Assembly (NCBI GenBank): GCA_036924855.1
Contig: JBAGRP010000001.1
Location: forward strand, 7,576,770 to 7,640,769
Direction: 5' to 3'
DNA from: Nitrobacteraceae bacterium AZCC 2146
GTDB lineage: Bacteria > Pseudomonadota > Alphaproteobacteria > Rhizobiales > Xanthobacteraceae
DNA length: 64,000 bases
The translations under genes were made by a program, and so were the position numbers. The first letter of the stretch is position 1; the number at the start of each line of letters is the position of its first letter. The notes beneath the pieces are model-generated. The model saw nothing but the letters and a program-made list of their open reading frames with translations. It did no database searches and was not told the DNA's origin. Below are positions 44,356-53,765 of the stretch, piece after piece.

Positions 44356-44370
44356 AAAAAGCCTTCGGCT
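44356..44370 (-). terminator. Weak rho-independent terminator candidate after selD
   Basis: On the minus strand AGCC-GAA-GGCT is followed by TTTTTA, ending 12 bases after the selD stop at 44382. The stem is only 4 bp with a 3-base loop, so the signal is weak. The gap 44151-44381 holds no gene. Confidence 0.3.
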
Positions 44371-44381
44371 AACCAACCGGA

Positions 44382-45431
44382 TTAACCCTCCATTTTGACT
44401 GCGGGCAGGCCCCGATCAACGCGGCCGATGATGCGCGCGGACGGGTAACCCTCATCGATAAGCTGTCGAGCGATCGCTTCTGCGTGGGTCGCGTCGCAAG
44501 AAATCAGCAGTCCGCCTGACGTTTGCGGGTCGGTAAAGAGATGTCGCTGCCACTCCGGAAAATCCGGGCCGAGCGCGACGCTGTCTCCATAGCTGGTCCA
44601 GTTGCGGATGGATGCTCCCGTGAAGAAGCCTTGCCGGGCCAGTTGCGAAGCCTCCGGTAGCAGCGGAACGCTCGACGCCTTCAAGACAATGACAGCATCC
44701 GATCCGCGTGCCATTTCCATCGCGTGTCCAAACAAACCAAATCCCGTCACATCCGTCATTGCATGGACCGCCGCATCTTTTGCGAGCTTTGCCCCGACGC
44801 GATTGAGCAGGGTCATCGATGCAATCATGTCGGCATACGCACCGTCCGATAACGCTCCCTTCTTGAAGGCTGCCGCGTAGATTCCCACGCCCAGCGGCTT
44901 GGTCAGAATGATGGCGTCCCCTGTCCGTGCATCGGCATTACGGCGTATGTCTTTTTCCTTGCAGATGCCTATGACCGCAAGACCATAGATCGGTTCGGGA
45001 GAGTCGATCGAATGTCCTCCCGCAACAGGAATTCCAGCCGTGGCGCAGACAGCCGCCCCGCCGGCAAGAATCTTCGCCGCCATCTCGGCTGGCAATTTAT
45101 CGATGGGAATTCCCAGTATCGCTAGCGCCATGATCGGCGTTCCGCCCATCGCGTAAACATCGGAAATTGCGTTTGTCGCGGCGATCCGCCCAAACTCATA
45201 TGGGTCGTCTACCATCGGCATGAAGAAGTCGGTGGTTGCAACCACGCAGGTCCCGTCGTCAAGTCGCCACACGGCCGCATCGTCGCCGGTTTCGGTGCCG
45301 ACCAGTAGCTGTGCGAAAGGCTGAGCCGCCGGCTGACGAGCGAGCAACTGTTGCAGAACGGACGGAGCAAGTTTGCAGCCGCAGCCGCCGCCATGGGCGA
45401 GACTGGTGAGGCGTAAATCCTGGATGTTCAT
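44382..45431 (-). CDS. selD: Selenophosphate synthase
   Basis: A 349-residue SelD, normal length. The N-terminal catalytic loop HGGGCGCK places Cys and Lys at residues 17 and 20; the active-site residue is Cys, not selenocysteine. Also present are the GDDAAVW and [32 protein letters not shown] motifs and [15 protein letters not shown] near residue 220. The enzyme makes selenophosphate from selenide and ATP for selenocysteine synthesis, and fits with selA, selB, selC and the Sec-containing formate dehydrogenase in this window. It is on the opposite strand, upstream of them. Confidence 0.97.
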   Translation of the reverse strand: MNIQDLRLTSLAHGGGCGCKLAPSVLQQLLARQPAAQPFAQLLVGTETGDDAAVWRLDDGTCVVATTDFFMPMVDDPYEFGRIAATNAISDVYAMGGTPIMALAILGIPIDKLPAEMAAKILAGGAAVCATAGIPVAGGHSIDSPEPIYGLAVIGICKEKDIRRNADARTGDAIILTKPLGVGIYAAAFKKGALSDGAYADMIASMTLLNRVGAKLAKDAAVHAMTDVTGFGLFGHAMEMARGSDAVIVLKASSVPLLPEASQLARQGFFTGASIRNWTSYGDSVALGPDFPEWQRHLFTDPQTSGGLLISCDATHAEAIARQLIDEGYPSARIIGRVDRGLPAVKMEG

Positions 45432-45560
45432 GTGCTCAACTCACGCACTGTTGACATTGCCGGACGCGAGAAGGTGACGCCGTGGTTCTGGCGTTGGCCA
45501 CTCCTGCTAGTCTCGATGCTGCAATTTCGACATCAGGCCGCGAAAATTTGTCCCCGACGG

Positions 45561-45884
45561 CTATTCCGGCGTTTGATTGGGTGGAAATTTCTTCGGCGGC
45601 CCTTTCAGATCCTCGCCGGTCGCCATCGAAGGCTGATCCTTTGCCGCTTCTGCATCTCGTGCACTGGTGCTTTGACCGGTCGTTTGGGAGTTCTGGTCGC
45701 GGGCGCCGCCGGTCCAGGCCGTTGAGCCCTTGCCTTCCGGCCCGGTGCCCATTCCGCTGGAATGCGGAGCCGCAGCAGGTTGTTCGACCGTGCCGGCCGA
45801 TGGGTTGCTGTTCTGAGCAAATGAATACGTTGCCGACACCATCATGGTGGCGGCGATCAGTGGAATCAGATCGAGGTTTTTCAT
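45561..45884 (-). CDS. Small exported protein of unknown function
   Basis: A 107-residue protein from ATG 45884; GGAGG with 5 bases spacing favours this over the ATG at 45887. Residues 1-20 are a Sec signal peptide (MKNLDLIPLIAATMMVSATYSFAQ). The mature part is low-complexity, rich in Ser, Pro, Thr, Gly and Gln, with GTGPEGKGSTAWTGGARDQ in the middle and PPKKFPPNQTPE at the end. No domain recognised; probably disordered in the periplasm. It lies 129 bases upstream of selD on the same strand, but a functional link is not evident. Confidence 0.65.
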   Translation of the reverse strand: MKNLDLIPLIAATMMVSATYSFAQNSNPSAGTVEQPAAAPHSSGMGTGPEGKGSTAWTGGARDQNSQTTGQSTSARDAEAAKDQPSMATGEDLKGPPKKFPPNQTPE

Positions 45885-46016
45885 CATCGCCTCCAGTGCG
45901 GGATTTGATGAAAAACATTTGGCTGGGACTAAAGGTTCCACGATTGGGTGGTTTGCCAAGGAAATAAGGCGGGCGCCGTAAGCGCGGCACCTGCTGGTTA
46001 TGTTGGTGATTTCGCG

Positions 46017-47120
46017 TCACGTCGCAGTCAGTTCTTTAGACGTGATCGTATATTTGAAGGCGTCCGGCTCGAGGCAATCAAGGCGCATGCCTGCGGTTTC
46101 GGCCTGCGGATACATCAGGAACCCGAGCTTCGGACCATTTGTTCCCGGCAAGGCAACATCATGAGCGAAGTTGTACGCCAGCCAGTTTGTCTCCCACGAT
46201 CCAAACAGCGCCTTGCGTGCCGCAACGACCTTGGGGTCGCCGATGTTGAGATTGGTGGGCGGCTCCTCAAGCGCGACCTTGCGTACATCGGCGGGATCGA
46301 CCGGCACCCAGCCGAATTCGGCCAGATAGACTTCCGAACGGCAGTGCTGCGCCTTGGAGATCACTGTAGATCCGGCGCCGAGACTCTTGTAACCGAATTT
46401 CGACGGAGCAACGCGCAGGCCGTAGACATCACGGGCGGGAAGGCCCACCGCACGCGCGAGACCCACGTAGAGCGCGTTGATGTCCGCGCATTTGCCGCCA
46501 AGATTTCCGCTCTTGAGCATCGACGCGATGTCGCCGATGCCGCAACCGCGTACCTTGGCGTCCCGGAATGTATTCTCGACGACCCATTCGTAAATCGCGC
46601 GGGCTTTCGCAACATCGGTCCCGGCACCTTTTACTATCTCGTCCGCGGTCTCCTTGACGATCCCGCCGGTCGGTATCAGTTCGGTCGCGCCTAGATAGAG
46701 CTTTCGCTCGATTACCGTCAGCGGTACCGGATTTCCGGATTTTGACAGATCGATCGCCCGATCCCGGACCCTTATATTGCTGGTGATTTCGATCAAAGGG
46801 GCGGCCTGGTCATCGCCCCATTCTGCATGGATCATGCCGGCGGCGTATTTCGGATCACGCTTGAGCCCGGCCTTGCCATTGGTTGTCCATTGGCTCGGGG
46901 AGGATTTGAACCATTCATTTTCGTTGACGGACGGGACCGGGATCCAGGCTTGGGTCTTGCCCTTGGCGTTCGCAATTTCCAATCGGGTGACGATCTGGAA
47001 TTCGCGCCACACGCCTGGCTGCGGAGCGAATGCTCCCTGAGCCATCCCGTATCGTGGAAACCCGGCCGCTAAGGATACCGCGGCGCCCGCTTTCAAGAGA
47101 TCGCGTCGATTAAAGGTCAT
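46017..47120 (-). CDS. Transglutaminase-like domain protein, Tat-exported
   Basis: A 367-residue protein. A twin-arginine signal (RRDLLKAGAAVSLAAGFPRYGMAQ) covers residues 5-28. The transglutaminase-core triad is visible: Cys in GGKCADINALYVGLARAVGLPARDVYG near residue 211, His in SKAQHCRSEVYLAEFGWVPVDPADV near residue 259 and Asp in the same stretch. Such bacterial proteins act as peptidases or cross-linkers in the periplasm. It overlaps the TlpA-like gene by 4 bases, so the pair is one operon; the thioredoxin may keep the Cys reduced. Confidence 0.9.
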   Translation of the reverse strand: MTFNRRDLLKAGAAVSLAAGFPRYGMAQGAFAPQPGVWREFQIVTRLEIANAKGKTQAWIPVPSVNENEWFKSSPSQWTTNGKAGLKRDPKYAAGMIHAEWGDDQAAPLIEITSNIRVRDRAIDLSKSGNPVPLTVIERKLYLGATELIPTGGIVKETADEIVKGAGTDVAKARAIYEWVVENTFRDAKVRGCGIGDIASMLKSGNLGGKCADINALYVGLARAVGLPARDVYGLRVAPSKFGYKSLGAGSTVISKAQHCRSEVYLAEFGWVPVDPADVRKVALEEPPTNLNIGDPKVVAARKALFGSWETNWLAYNFAHDVALPGTNGPKLGFLMYPQAETAGMRLDCLEPDAFKYTITSKELTAT

Positions 47121-47737
47121 GATCGCTTCCCCTTTTTTCCGGATGTGAATAATCGAAGGTGGTTTCGATCCCCTCGATTTTGTTCTTGATGAGCTTTTCC
47201 GGTTGCGGGCTCAATGTCGATTGTATCCCATTGGAAATCGGCTTCGACCACGAGCTTGGGCTTCATGTTTGCGTCGAGGACATAGGTCGTGGGGAGCGCG
47301 GTGACTTTCCAGGACTTCGCCACGGCCCGGTCGCGGTCAAGCAACACAGGAAAATTGACCGGCGTCTGCTTGAGGAAGCGGTTGACCCGTTGATCGACGT
47401 CGGCGACGGATATCGCGACGACCGACGCGTGGGATGCTGAACGGTTGAGAAAGCGGTTCAGCGCGGGCAATTCTTCGCGGCATGGCTCGCACCACGTCGC
47501 AAAGAAATGGACGAGGACCGTGCGGCCTTTAAAGGCCATGAGAGGAACAGTCCTCCCATCCAAATCCTGCAAGGAAAAATCAGGTTTTGTGGGTTCGTCG
47601 ATGCGCTTCAATTCAGTCGCGCGCGAGCCCGACGAGAATACCAACAAAACAAATATCGCCAGAATCGTGATTCTAAACGCGAGCCCTATGTCTCCAAATT
47701 GCGTGCCCCGAAACTCGGGAGCCAATGGATAGGTCAC
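47117..47737 (-). CDS. TlpA/ResA-like thioredoxin-fold protein
   Basis: A 206-residue thioredoxin-fold protein with an N-terminal membrane/signal segment (ITILAIFVLLVFSS at about residues 23-36). The redox motif is WCEPC near residue 83, in VLVHFFATWCEPCREELP, and the cis-Pro is in ALPTTYVL near residue 150. It opens the transglutaminase operon and likely acts as a periplasmic disulfide reductase. Its promoter region is divergent from the formate dehydrogenase operon. The C-terminus is Lys/Arg-rich. Confidence 0.9.
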   Translation of the reverse strand: MTYPLAPEFRGTQFGDIGLAFRITILAIFVLLVFSSGSRATELKRIDEPTKPDFSLQDLDGRTVPLMAFKGRTVLVHFFATWCEPCREELPALNRFLNRSASHASVVAISVADVDQRVNRFLKQTPVNFPVLLDRDRAVAKSWKVTALPTTYVLDANMKPKLVVEADFQWDTIDIEPATGKAHQEQNRGDRNHLRLFTSGKKGKRS

Positions 47738-48060
47738 ACGCTATTCTGGGGATCAACGCGCGCTGGCGTCAACGCAATTCGATGTGTTCGCAGAGGCGAT
47801 TCAGCGCAGCTGATGAAGTCAGGCGATTGCCGCATTGCAGCGAATACCAGCTCCGACGCCATCCGTTACTTGCTTCCGGATCGGTTTGAATGTTGCGGTG
47901 CCGCAGACATTCTTGCATGCGCGACATTTGTATACGTTGACTTTAACTATCTCTGAACATTACGTTACCGACACTTAGATGGATTCTACTTTCAGCGCGC
48001 ATATGGCGCGTCCGACATGGTGTCCCCCGGAGGGGCCGTGATCTCGAAGGAGAACCAGCC
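47738..48060. other. Divergent promoter region of the TlpA and formate dehydrogenase operons
   Basis: A 323-base gene-free stretch. I see no clear FNR box (TTGAT-N4-ATCAA) and no convincing -24/-12 element. A weak TTGACT at 47937-47942 with TACGTT 18 bases later is the only promoter-like pair. GAAGGAGAACC directly before 48061 is the ribosome site of the alpha subunit. Regulation of the formate operon is not readable here. Confidence 0.5.
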
Positions 48061-51000
48061 ATGAACATGGAACTCTCGCGACGTCAATTTATGAAAAGCG
48101 CCGGTGGGGGGCTTGCGGGCACCACACTCGGAGCTCTCGGGTTCGGCGGGATCGAAGCGGCCCTTGCGGCGTCGATCCGTCCTTTCAAGCTGACCGGCGT
48201 TACGGAAACCCGCAACACCTGCACTTACTGCGCCGTTGGTTGCGGCATCATCATCTACTCCAAGGGCAGCCTTGCGAAGGGTGAACGGGCCGATATCATC
48301 CACGTCGAAGGTGATGCCGATCACCCGACCAACCGGGGCACGCTCTGCCCGAAGGGTGCTGCGCTGCTCGACATGGTGCAGGCGGAGACTCGCCTGAAGT
48401 ATCCGATGCTTCGCAAGCCTGGATCGGACAAGTTCGAACAGGTCTCCTGGGACGTGGCGCTCGATCGCATCGCGCGGTTGATGAAAGATGATCGAGACAA
48501 GAACTTCGTCGCCAGAAATAGCGACGGCGTTACGGTCAATCGGTGGCTGACCACCGGGTTCCTCGCCGCCTCGGCAACGACCAACGAAACAGCGTGGTCG
48601 ACCTACAAGGTTGTTCGCAGCGCAGGGATGCTGGTATTCGATAATCAGGCGCGCGTTTGACACGGCCCCACGGTAGCCAGTCTGGCTCCAACATTTGGCC
48701 GCGGCGCGATGACGAATTCGTGGACCGATATCAAGAACACGGATCTCGTGATCATTATGGGTGGCAACGCTGCTGAAGCGCATCCGTGTGGATTCAAATG
48801 GGTCACGGAGGCGAAGGCCAACCGTGGCGCGAAGCTGATTGTCGTAGATCCACGCTTTACTCGCTCGGCGTCGGTCGCTGATTTTTATGCGCCTATCCGC
48901 CAGGGCACGGACATCGCATTCCTGCTCGGCGTGATCAAATACTGCATCGATAACGACAAGGTGCAGTGGGAGTACACCAAGGCATTCACCAACGCGCCGT
49001 ATATCGTGAAAGAGGGCTTCGGCTATCAAGACGGTCTGTTCACCGGCTATGACGAGGCCAAGCGCGATTACAACCGGTCGAGCTGGGATTATGAGCTTGG
49101 TCCGGATGGCTACGTGGTCTCCGACGATACGCTGCAGAACCCGCGTTGCGTGTGGAACCTGCTGAAGCAGCATATTGCGATCTACACGCCGGAAATGGTC
49201 GAGCGAATCTGTGGGACGCCGAAGGAAAAGTTCCTGAAGGTAGCGCAGATGATCTCGGAGTGCTCGTCGCCGACCAAGACGATGACATCGATGTATGCGC
49301 TCGGCTGGACCCAGCACTCGAAGGGTTCGCAGAACATTAGAGCCATGGCGATGTTGCAGCTCATTCTGGGCAATATCGGCGTGCGCGGCGGCGGCATGAA
49401 TGCCCTGCGCGGTCACTCCAACATTCAGGGATTGACCGATATCGGGCTGATGTCGAACCTGATCCCAGGCTATCTGACCATCCCGACGGAAAAAGAGCCG
49501 ACCTTCGAAACGTATATGTCGACGCGCGGCTTCAAGCCGTTGCGCCCGGATCAGATGAGCTACTGGCAGAACTACAAGAAGTTCTTCGTCAGCTTCTTGA
49601 AGTCGATGTGGGGTCCGGCGGCGACGCCGGAGAACAACTTCGCTTATGACTACCTGCCGAAGCTCGATCTTCCGGGCTACGACATCTTGCGCGCCTTCGA
49701 ATTAATGAACGAGGGCAAGATGAACGGGTACTTCTGTCAGGGATTCAATCCCCTGCTGGCGTTCCCGAACCGCAAGAAAATCACGGAGGCGCTCTCCAAA
49801 CTCAAGTTCCTTGTCGTCATGGATCCGTTGCAGACCGAGACGGCGCGGTTCTGGGAAAACCACGGCGAACATAATGACGTTAACTCGTCGGCCATTCAGA
49901 CCGAAGTGATTCAGCTTCCGACCACTTGCTTTGCCGAAGATACCGGTTCGCTCACGAATTCGGGGCGGCAATTGCATTGGCACTGGGCTGCCGGTACGCC
50001 GCCGGGCGAGGCCAAGCACGACACGTGGATCATGGCGCATATCTATTTGCGTCTGAAGGCGCTGTACCAGAAGGAGGGCGGTCCGGTTCCGGAGCCGATC
50101 CTGAACCTGACATGGGATTACAAGGATCCGAACGAGCCAACTGCGGATGAACTGGCGAAGGAGTTGAACGGTTCGGTGCTGGAAACGGTCGTCGATCCGA
50201 ACGATCCCACCAAGGTTGTGCTGGAGAAAGGCAAGCAGGTGGTCAGCTTTGCCGCCCTGCGCGACGACGGCAAGACTGCGTGTGCCTGCTGGATCTATTC
50301 CGGTTGCTACAACGAGGCAGGCAATAACATGGCCCGCCGCGACAACAGCGATCCGGACGAGACCGGTGCGTTCTCGAAGTGGGCGTGGTCTTGGCCTGTC
50401 AACCGCCGAATTATTTACAATCGTGCGTCGGCGGACATCAACGGTAACCCTTGGGATCCTAGCCGCAAGCTACTGTGGTGGGACGGCGCAAAGTGGACCG
50501 GCTATGACGTGCCGGACATCGCACCCAACGCCAAGCCGGGTGTGGTGGGGCCCTACATCATGAACCCCGAAGGCACCGCGCGTCTGTTCACGCGGGGCAT
50601 GATGCGCGACGGACCGTTCCCGACGCATTACGAGCCATTCGAATCGCCGATCGCCAACGTCATTGCACCTAAGATTCGCGGCAATCCGGTCGCCCGCGTT
50701 TTCAAGGGCGATATGGAGCAGTTCGGCGAAGCCAGCGAGTTTCCATACGCGGCGACCTCCTATCGGCTCACTGAGCACTTCCATTACTGGACCAAGCACG
50801 CCCAGATCAACGCGTCATTGCAACCAGAATTCTTCGTCGAGATTTCGGAGCAGTTGGCCGCGGAGAAGAACATCAAGCTCGGCGGATGGGTCCGGGTCTG
50901 GTCCAAGCGCGGATCGGTGAAGGCGAAAGCCGTCGTGACCAAGCGGATTGCTCCGCTGATCTGCGACGGCAAGACGGTCCATGTCGTCGGTATTCCTCTG

Positions 51001-51141
51001 CATTGGGGCTTTACCGGCGCAGCGAGGAAAGGGTTCGGGCCGAATTCGCTCACGCCCTTTGTCGGCGACGCCAACATCGAAACGCCCGAATACAAGGCGT
51101 TTCTCGTCAATATCGAGCCCATCTCCGGGCCAGTTGCATAG
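48061..51141 (+). CDS. fdnG: Formate dehydrogenase-N/O alpha subunit, selenocysteine-containing (UGA at codon 200)
   Basis: A 1026-residue molybdopterin-guanine-dinucleotide enzyme that spans an in-frame UGA at 48658-48660. The Tat signal is RRQFMKSAGGG at residues 7-17. A [4Fe-4S] site is given by CTYCAVGCGIIIY with a later Cys in TLCPKGAALL. The UGA is followed by HGPTVASLAPTFGRGAMTNSW, exactly where FdnG/FdoG proteins have U-HGP. Later segments GGNAAEAHPCGFKWV and RGGGMNALRGHSNIQG fit the family. The protein oxidises formate to CO2 at the periplasmic face. Gene callers will split it at the UGA; the complete sel gene set in this window supports readthrough. Confidence 0.95.
48658..48690 (+). 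promoter_or_regulatory. Selenocysteine UGA and bacterial SECIS hairpin in fdnG
   Basis: UGA at 48658-48660 is followed 14 bases later by AGCC-AGTCT-GGCT (48675-48687), a stem-loop at the distance bacterial SECIS elements require. The loop AGTCT and surrounding sequence resemble enterobacterial formate dehydrogenase SECIS elements. SelB should bind this hairpin. The stem is short, so the exact structure needs folding. Confidence 0.7.
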
Positions 51142-51153
51142 GGAGGCAAGCAT

Positions 51154-52095
51154 ATGTTTCCTCCTCTTCCCAATCCGCTGGTCGAACCGACGCCCGCCAA
51201 ATATGGCGAGCAGGATCTGGTTCGTCGTTCGGCATCGAGAGTGCCTCCACCGGAGCGGCAACTCACGTCTGTGGCAAAATTGATCGATACATCCAAGTGT
51301 ATCGGTTGCAAGGCGTGTCAAGTCGCGTGCCTTGAGTGGAACGATCTGCGCGAAAAAGTCGGCATCAATTCGGGCGTCTATGACAATCCGCTCGATCTCA
51401 CGCCGGCCAGTCTGACCGTCATGCGGTTCAGCGAGTGGATCAATCCCGAGACACAGAATCTCGAATGGCTGATCCGCAAGGATGGCTGCATGCACTGCGA
51501 GGATCCGGGCTGCCTCAAGGCTTGTCCGGCTCCTGGCGCGATCGTCCAGTATTCCAACGGCATCGTTGATTTTGATCACGATAAATGCATCGGTTGTGGA
51601 TACTGCATCAAGGGATGCCCCTTCAACATTCCGCGCATCTCCCAGGTGGACCACAAAGCGTACAAGTGCACGCTTTGTTCGGATCGGGTCGCCGTCGGAC
51701 AAGGCCCGGCCTGCGCGAAGGCGTGCCCGACACAAGCGATCGTGTTCGGCACCAAGGAGGAGATGAAGCAGCACGCTGAAGGCCGCATCAAGGATCTCAA
51801 GTCGCGCGGATACAAGAATGCTGGCCTCTACGATCCGCCGGGCGTAGGCGGTACTCATGTCATGTACGTGCTGCATCACGCCGACAAGCCGGAGATCTAT
51901 TCAAATCTCCCCAAGGATCCAAAGATCAGCCCCATCGTTGAAATATGGAAGGGTGTCACGAAGTATGCGGGCCTCGCCGCGATGGGCGGCTTTGCTGCGG
52001 TTGGCTTCTTTCACTACCTCATCTCCGGCCCGAACAAGGTTTCGGAAGACGATGAAATGAAGGCTGAGCAATTGACCGGGAGCGATGTGTCATGA
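51154..52095 (+). CDS. fdxH: Formate dehydrogenase beta subunit (four [4Fe-4S] clusters, membrane-anchored)
   Basis: A 313-residue iron-sulfur subunit. Four ferredoxin-like Cys sets are seen: [37 protein letters not shown] and [22 protein letters not shown] single C-terminal membrane helix ([20 protein letters not shown] near residue 268) anchors it. It carries electrons from the alpha subunit to the cytochrome b gamma subunit. It starts 12 bases after the alpha stop and overlaps the gamma gene by 4 bases (ATGA). Confidence 0.96.
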   Translation: MFPPLPNPLVEPTPAKYGEQDLVRRSASRVPPPERQLTSVAKLIDTSKCIGCKACQVACLEWNDLREKVGINSGVYDNPLDLTPASLTVMRFSEWINPETQNLEWLIRKDGCMHCEDPGCLKACPAPGAIVQYSNGIVDFDHDKCIGCGYCIKGCPFNIPRISQVDHKAYKCTLCSDRVAVGQGPACAKACPTQAIVFGTKEEMKQHAEGRIKDLKSRGYKNAGLYDPPGVGGTHVMYVLHHADKPEIYSNLPKDPKISPIVEIWKGVTKYAGLAAMGGFAAVGFFHYLISGPNKVSEDDEMKAEQLTGSDVS

Positions 52096-52769
52096 CCGCC
52101 TATGACGTCGAACGCGGTGATGCCGTCCATCCGGGAAAGCCCGTCACTGTCGATCGCTATACTGGCGGGGCACGCATCAACCACTGGATCACAGCAACGA
52201 GCCTTGTTCTGTTGGCCCTGTCTGGGCTCGCATTGTTTCATCCGAGCCTGTTTTTCCTGACTGGATTGTTCGGCGGAGGGCAGTGGACTCGCGCCATTCA
52301 TCCATGGATCGGCGTTGTTCTGTTTTTTAGTTTCGCCGGCCTGTTCATTCGCTTCTGGCGGGCGAACTTGTGGAAGGGCGAGGACGGAACCTGGCTTGCA
52401 CGTCTGAAGGACGTTCTGACCGGCCACGAAGAGAAGCTGCCTGAGGTCGGCAAGTACAATGCCGGTCAAAAAACGGTGTTCTGGGGGATGTCGTTTCTCA
52501 TCATCATTCTGATCGCGAGCGGTTTTGTGATCTGGGACCAGTACTTCGCTGCGTATTCGACGATCGACCAGAAGCGCATCGCGGTTCTCGTCCACGCCGT
52601 CGCCGCGGTGACTATCATCTGCGTCTGGATCGTGCACGTCTATGCGGCGATCTGGGTGCGCGGTACGATCAGTGCGATGACGCGAGGCCGCGTGACTGGC
52701 GGATGGGCGTGGCGTCATCACAGGAAGTGGCTCCGTGAACTGGTCGGAGGCAAGCAAAATCGCCGTTGA
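52092..52769 (+). CDS. fdoI: Formate dehydrogenase gamma subunit (cytochrome b556)
   Basis: A 225-residue membrane protein with four helices. It opens with [30 protein letters not shown] near residue 18, which holds the first haem-ligand His. [21 protein letters not shown] near residue 73 and [25 protein letters not shown] near residue 165 carry further His. This is the pattern of FdnI/FdoI. It passes electrons to quinone. The start overlaps the beta stop. Confidence 0.95.
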   Translation: MTAYDVERGDAVHPGKPVTVDRYTGGARINHWITATSLVLLALSGLALFHPSLFFLTGLFGGGQWTRAIHPWIGVVLFFSFAGLFIRFWRANLWKGEDGTWLARLKDVLTGHEEKLPEVGKYNAGQKTVFWGMSFLIIILIASGFVIWDQYFAAYSTIDQKRIAVLVHAVAAVTIICVWIVHVYAAIWVRGTISAMTRGRVTGGWAWRHHRKWLRELVGGKQNRR

Positions 52770-52839
52770 TCGTGCATCCGTTTGGGTAAGCGGAGTTCTT
52801 CAAGCTGCACGTGGCCCGGAGGGTTCGTGAGGTTCTTTG

Positions 52840-53757
52840 ATGAGTAAGGTTGGAGCGTTCCAGCACGATCCGGTGCCGATCGGTGAGATTGCCGAGCCGC
52901 CGTTTGTCCGTCTCCCGGATGCAGCCGTGCTGTTCCAGACCAGGGCAGAGCGTTTTCTGGAGCTATCCGTACAGCACGAACTGGCTCCCTTTCTCAAGCT
53001 TTTGTCAGATATTTCGTTTTGTCAGCACCAACTGCAGGATGGCCTGCCAGAGGTTGATCTTCCAACCGACGATGACCGCGAGCGCGCCCGGGTGCATGGG
53101 ATGCCGCCACTTGATCGCGGCCGCTTTACGGCTGACGCGGCATTCGATGTAACACTCGATCGCTTGCTTCAGTCGGCATCCAGCATCGAAATGCCGGACA
53201 CGGCCAAATCCGCGCTGGTCCGCGTCACCAAAGCGAACGCTGAAGCGCGGGTCACTATGGCCCGGGCTGTGCTCGCCAACGAGATTCCCGTCGAGGAATT
53301 CGCCGACCATGTCTTTGTGGCAGCGGCGCTGCAGGTGTACTTCGCGCGCCTGGCCTCAAAGCTCGATGCCAAAAAGCTTGTCCCGGTTGGCGATGGCGTG
53401 TGTCCCTCCTGCGGCGGCGCTCCGGTGACCTCAATGGTTGTGGGATGGCGGGGTGCCCACGGCGCGAGATACTGCGTGTGTTCCTTGTGCGCGACGCAGT
53501 GGCATTACGTTCGTATCAAGTGCACGCTGTGCAGCTCGACCAAAGGCATCTCCTATCGCGAGATCGATGGAGGGGATGGAACCGTCCTGGCTGAAACTTG
53601 CGAGTCGTGCCGCGGCTACGTCAAGATTCTGCACCAGCACAAGAATCCAAGGCTTGATCCGGCCGCCGACGATGTCGCCAGCCTCGGCCTGGATCTGCTG
53701 TTGCGGGATGACGATTACCGGCGCGGCAGCCTCAACCTTTTCTTGCTCGGCTATTGA
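52840..53757 (+). CDS. fdhE: Formate dehydrogenase accessory protein FdhE
   Basis: A 305-residue protein from ATG 52840 (GTGAGG upstream; a TTG lies one codon earlier). The C-terminal half has the FdhE rubredoxin-like Cys pairs: CPSCGGAPVTSM, YCVCSLCATQWHYVRIKCTLC and CESCRGYVKI. FdhE interacts with FdhA-type catalytic subunits and is needed for respiratory formate dehydrogenase assembly. It follows the gamma gene by 70 bases and precedes selA by 8 bases. FdhD, the sulfurtransferase usually also required, is not in this window. Confidence 0.93.
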   Translation: MSKVGAFQHDPVPIGEIAEPPFVRLPDAAVLFQTRAERFLELSVQHELAPFLKLLSDISFCQHQLQDGLPEVDLPTDDDRERARVHGMPPLDRGRFTADAAFDVTLDRLLQSASSIEMPDTAKSALVRVTKANAEARVTMARAVLANEIPVEEFADHVFVAAALQVYFARLASKLDAKKLVPVGDGVCPSCGGAPVTSMVVGWRGAHGARYCVCSLCATQWHYVRIKCTLCSSTKGISYREIDGGDGTVLAETCESCRGYVKILHQHKNPRLDPAADDVASLGLDLLLRDDDYRRGSLNLFLLGY

Positions 53758-53765
53758 GGTAAGTG

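Noticed and set aside
47738..48060. FNR/anaerobox control of the formate operon
   Set aside because: No sequence close to TTGAT-N4-ATCAA was found by eye in the promoter region.
48658..48660. Formate dehydrogenase alpha subunit as a broken gene (stop codon)
   Set aside because: The UGA is at the known selenocysteine position, followed by the conserved HGPTV context and a hairpin, and the sel genes are next to it.
47992..49416. 474-codon minus-strand frame over the formate dehydrogenase gene
   Set aside because: Antisense shadow; the sense strand encodes the conserved alpha subunit.
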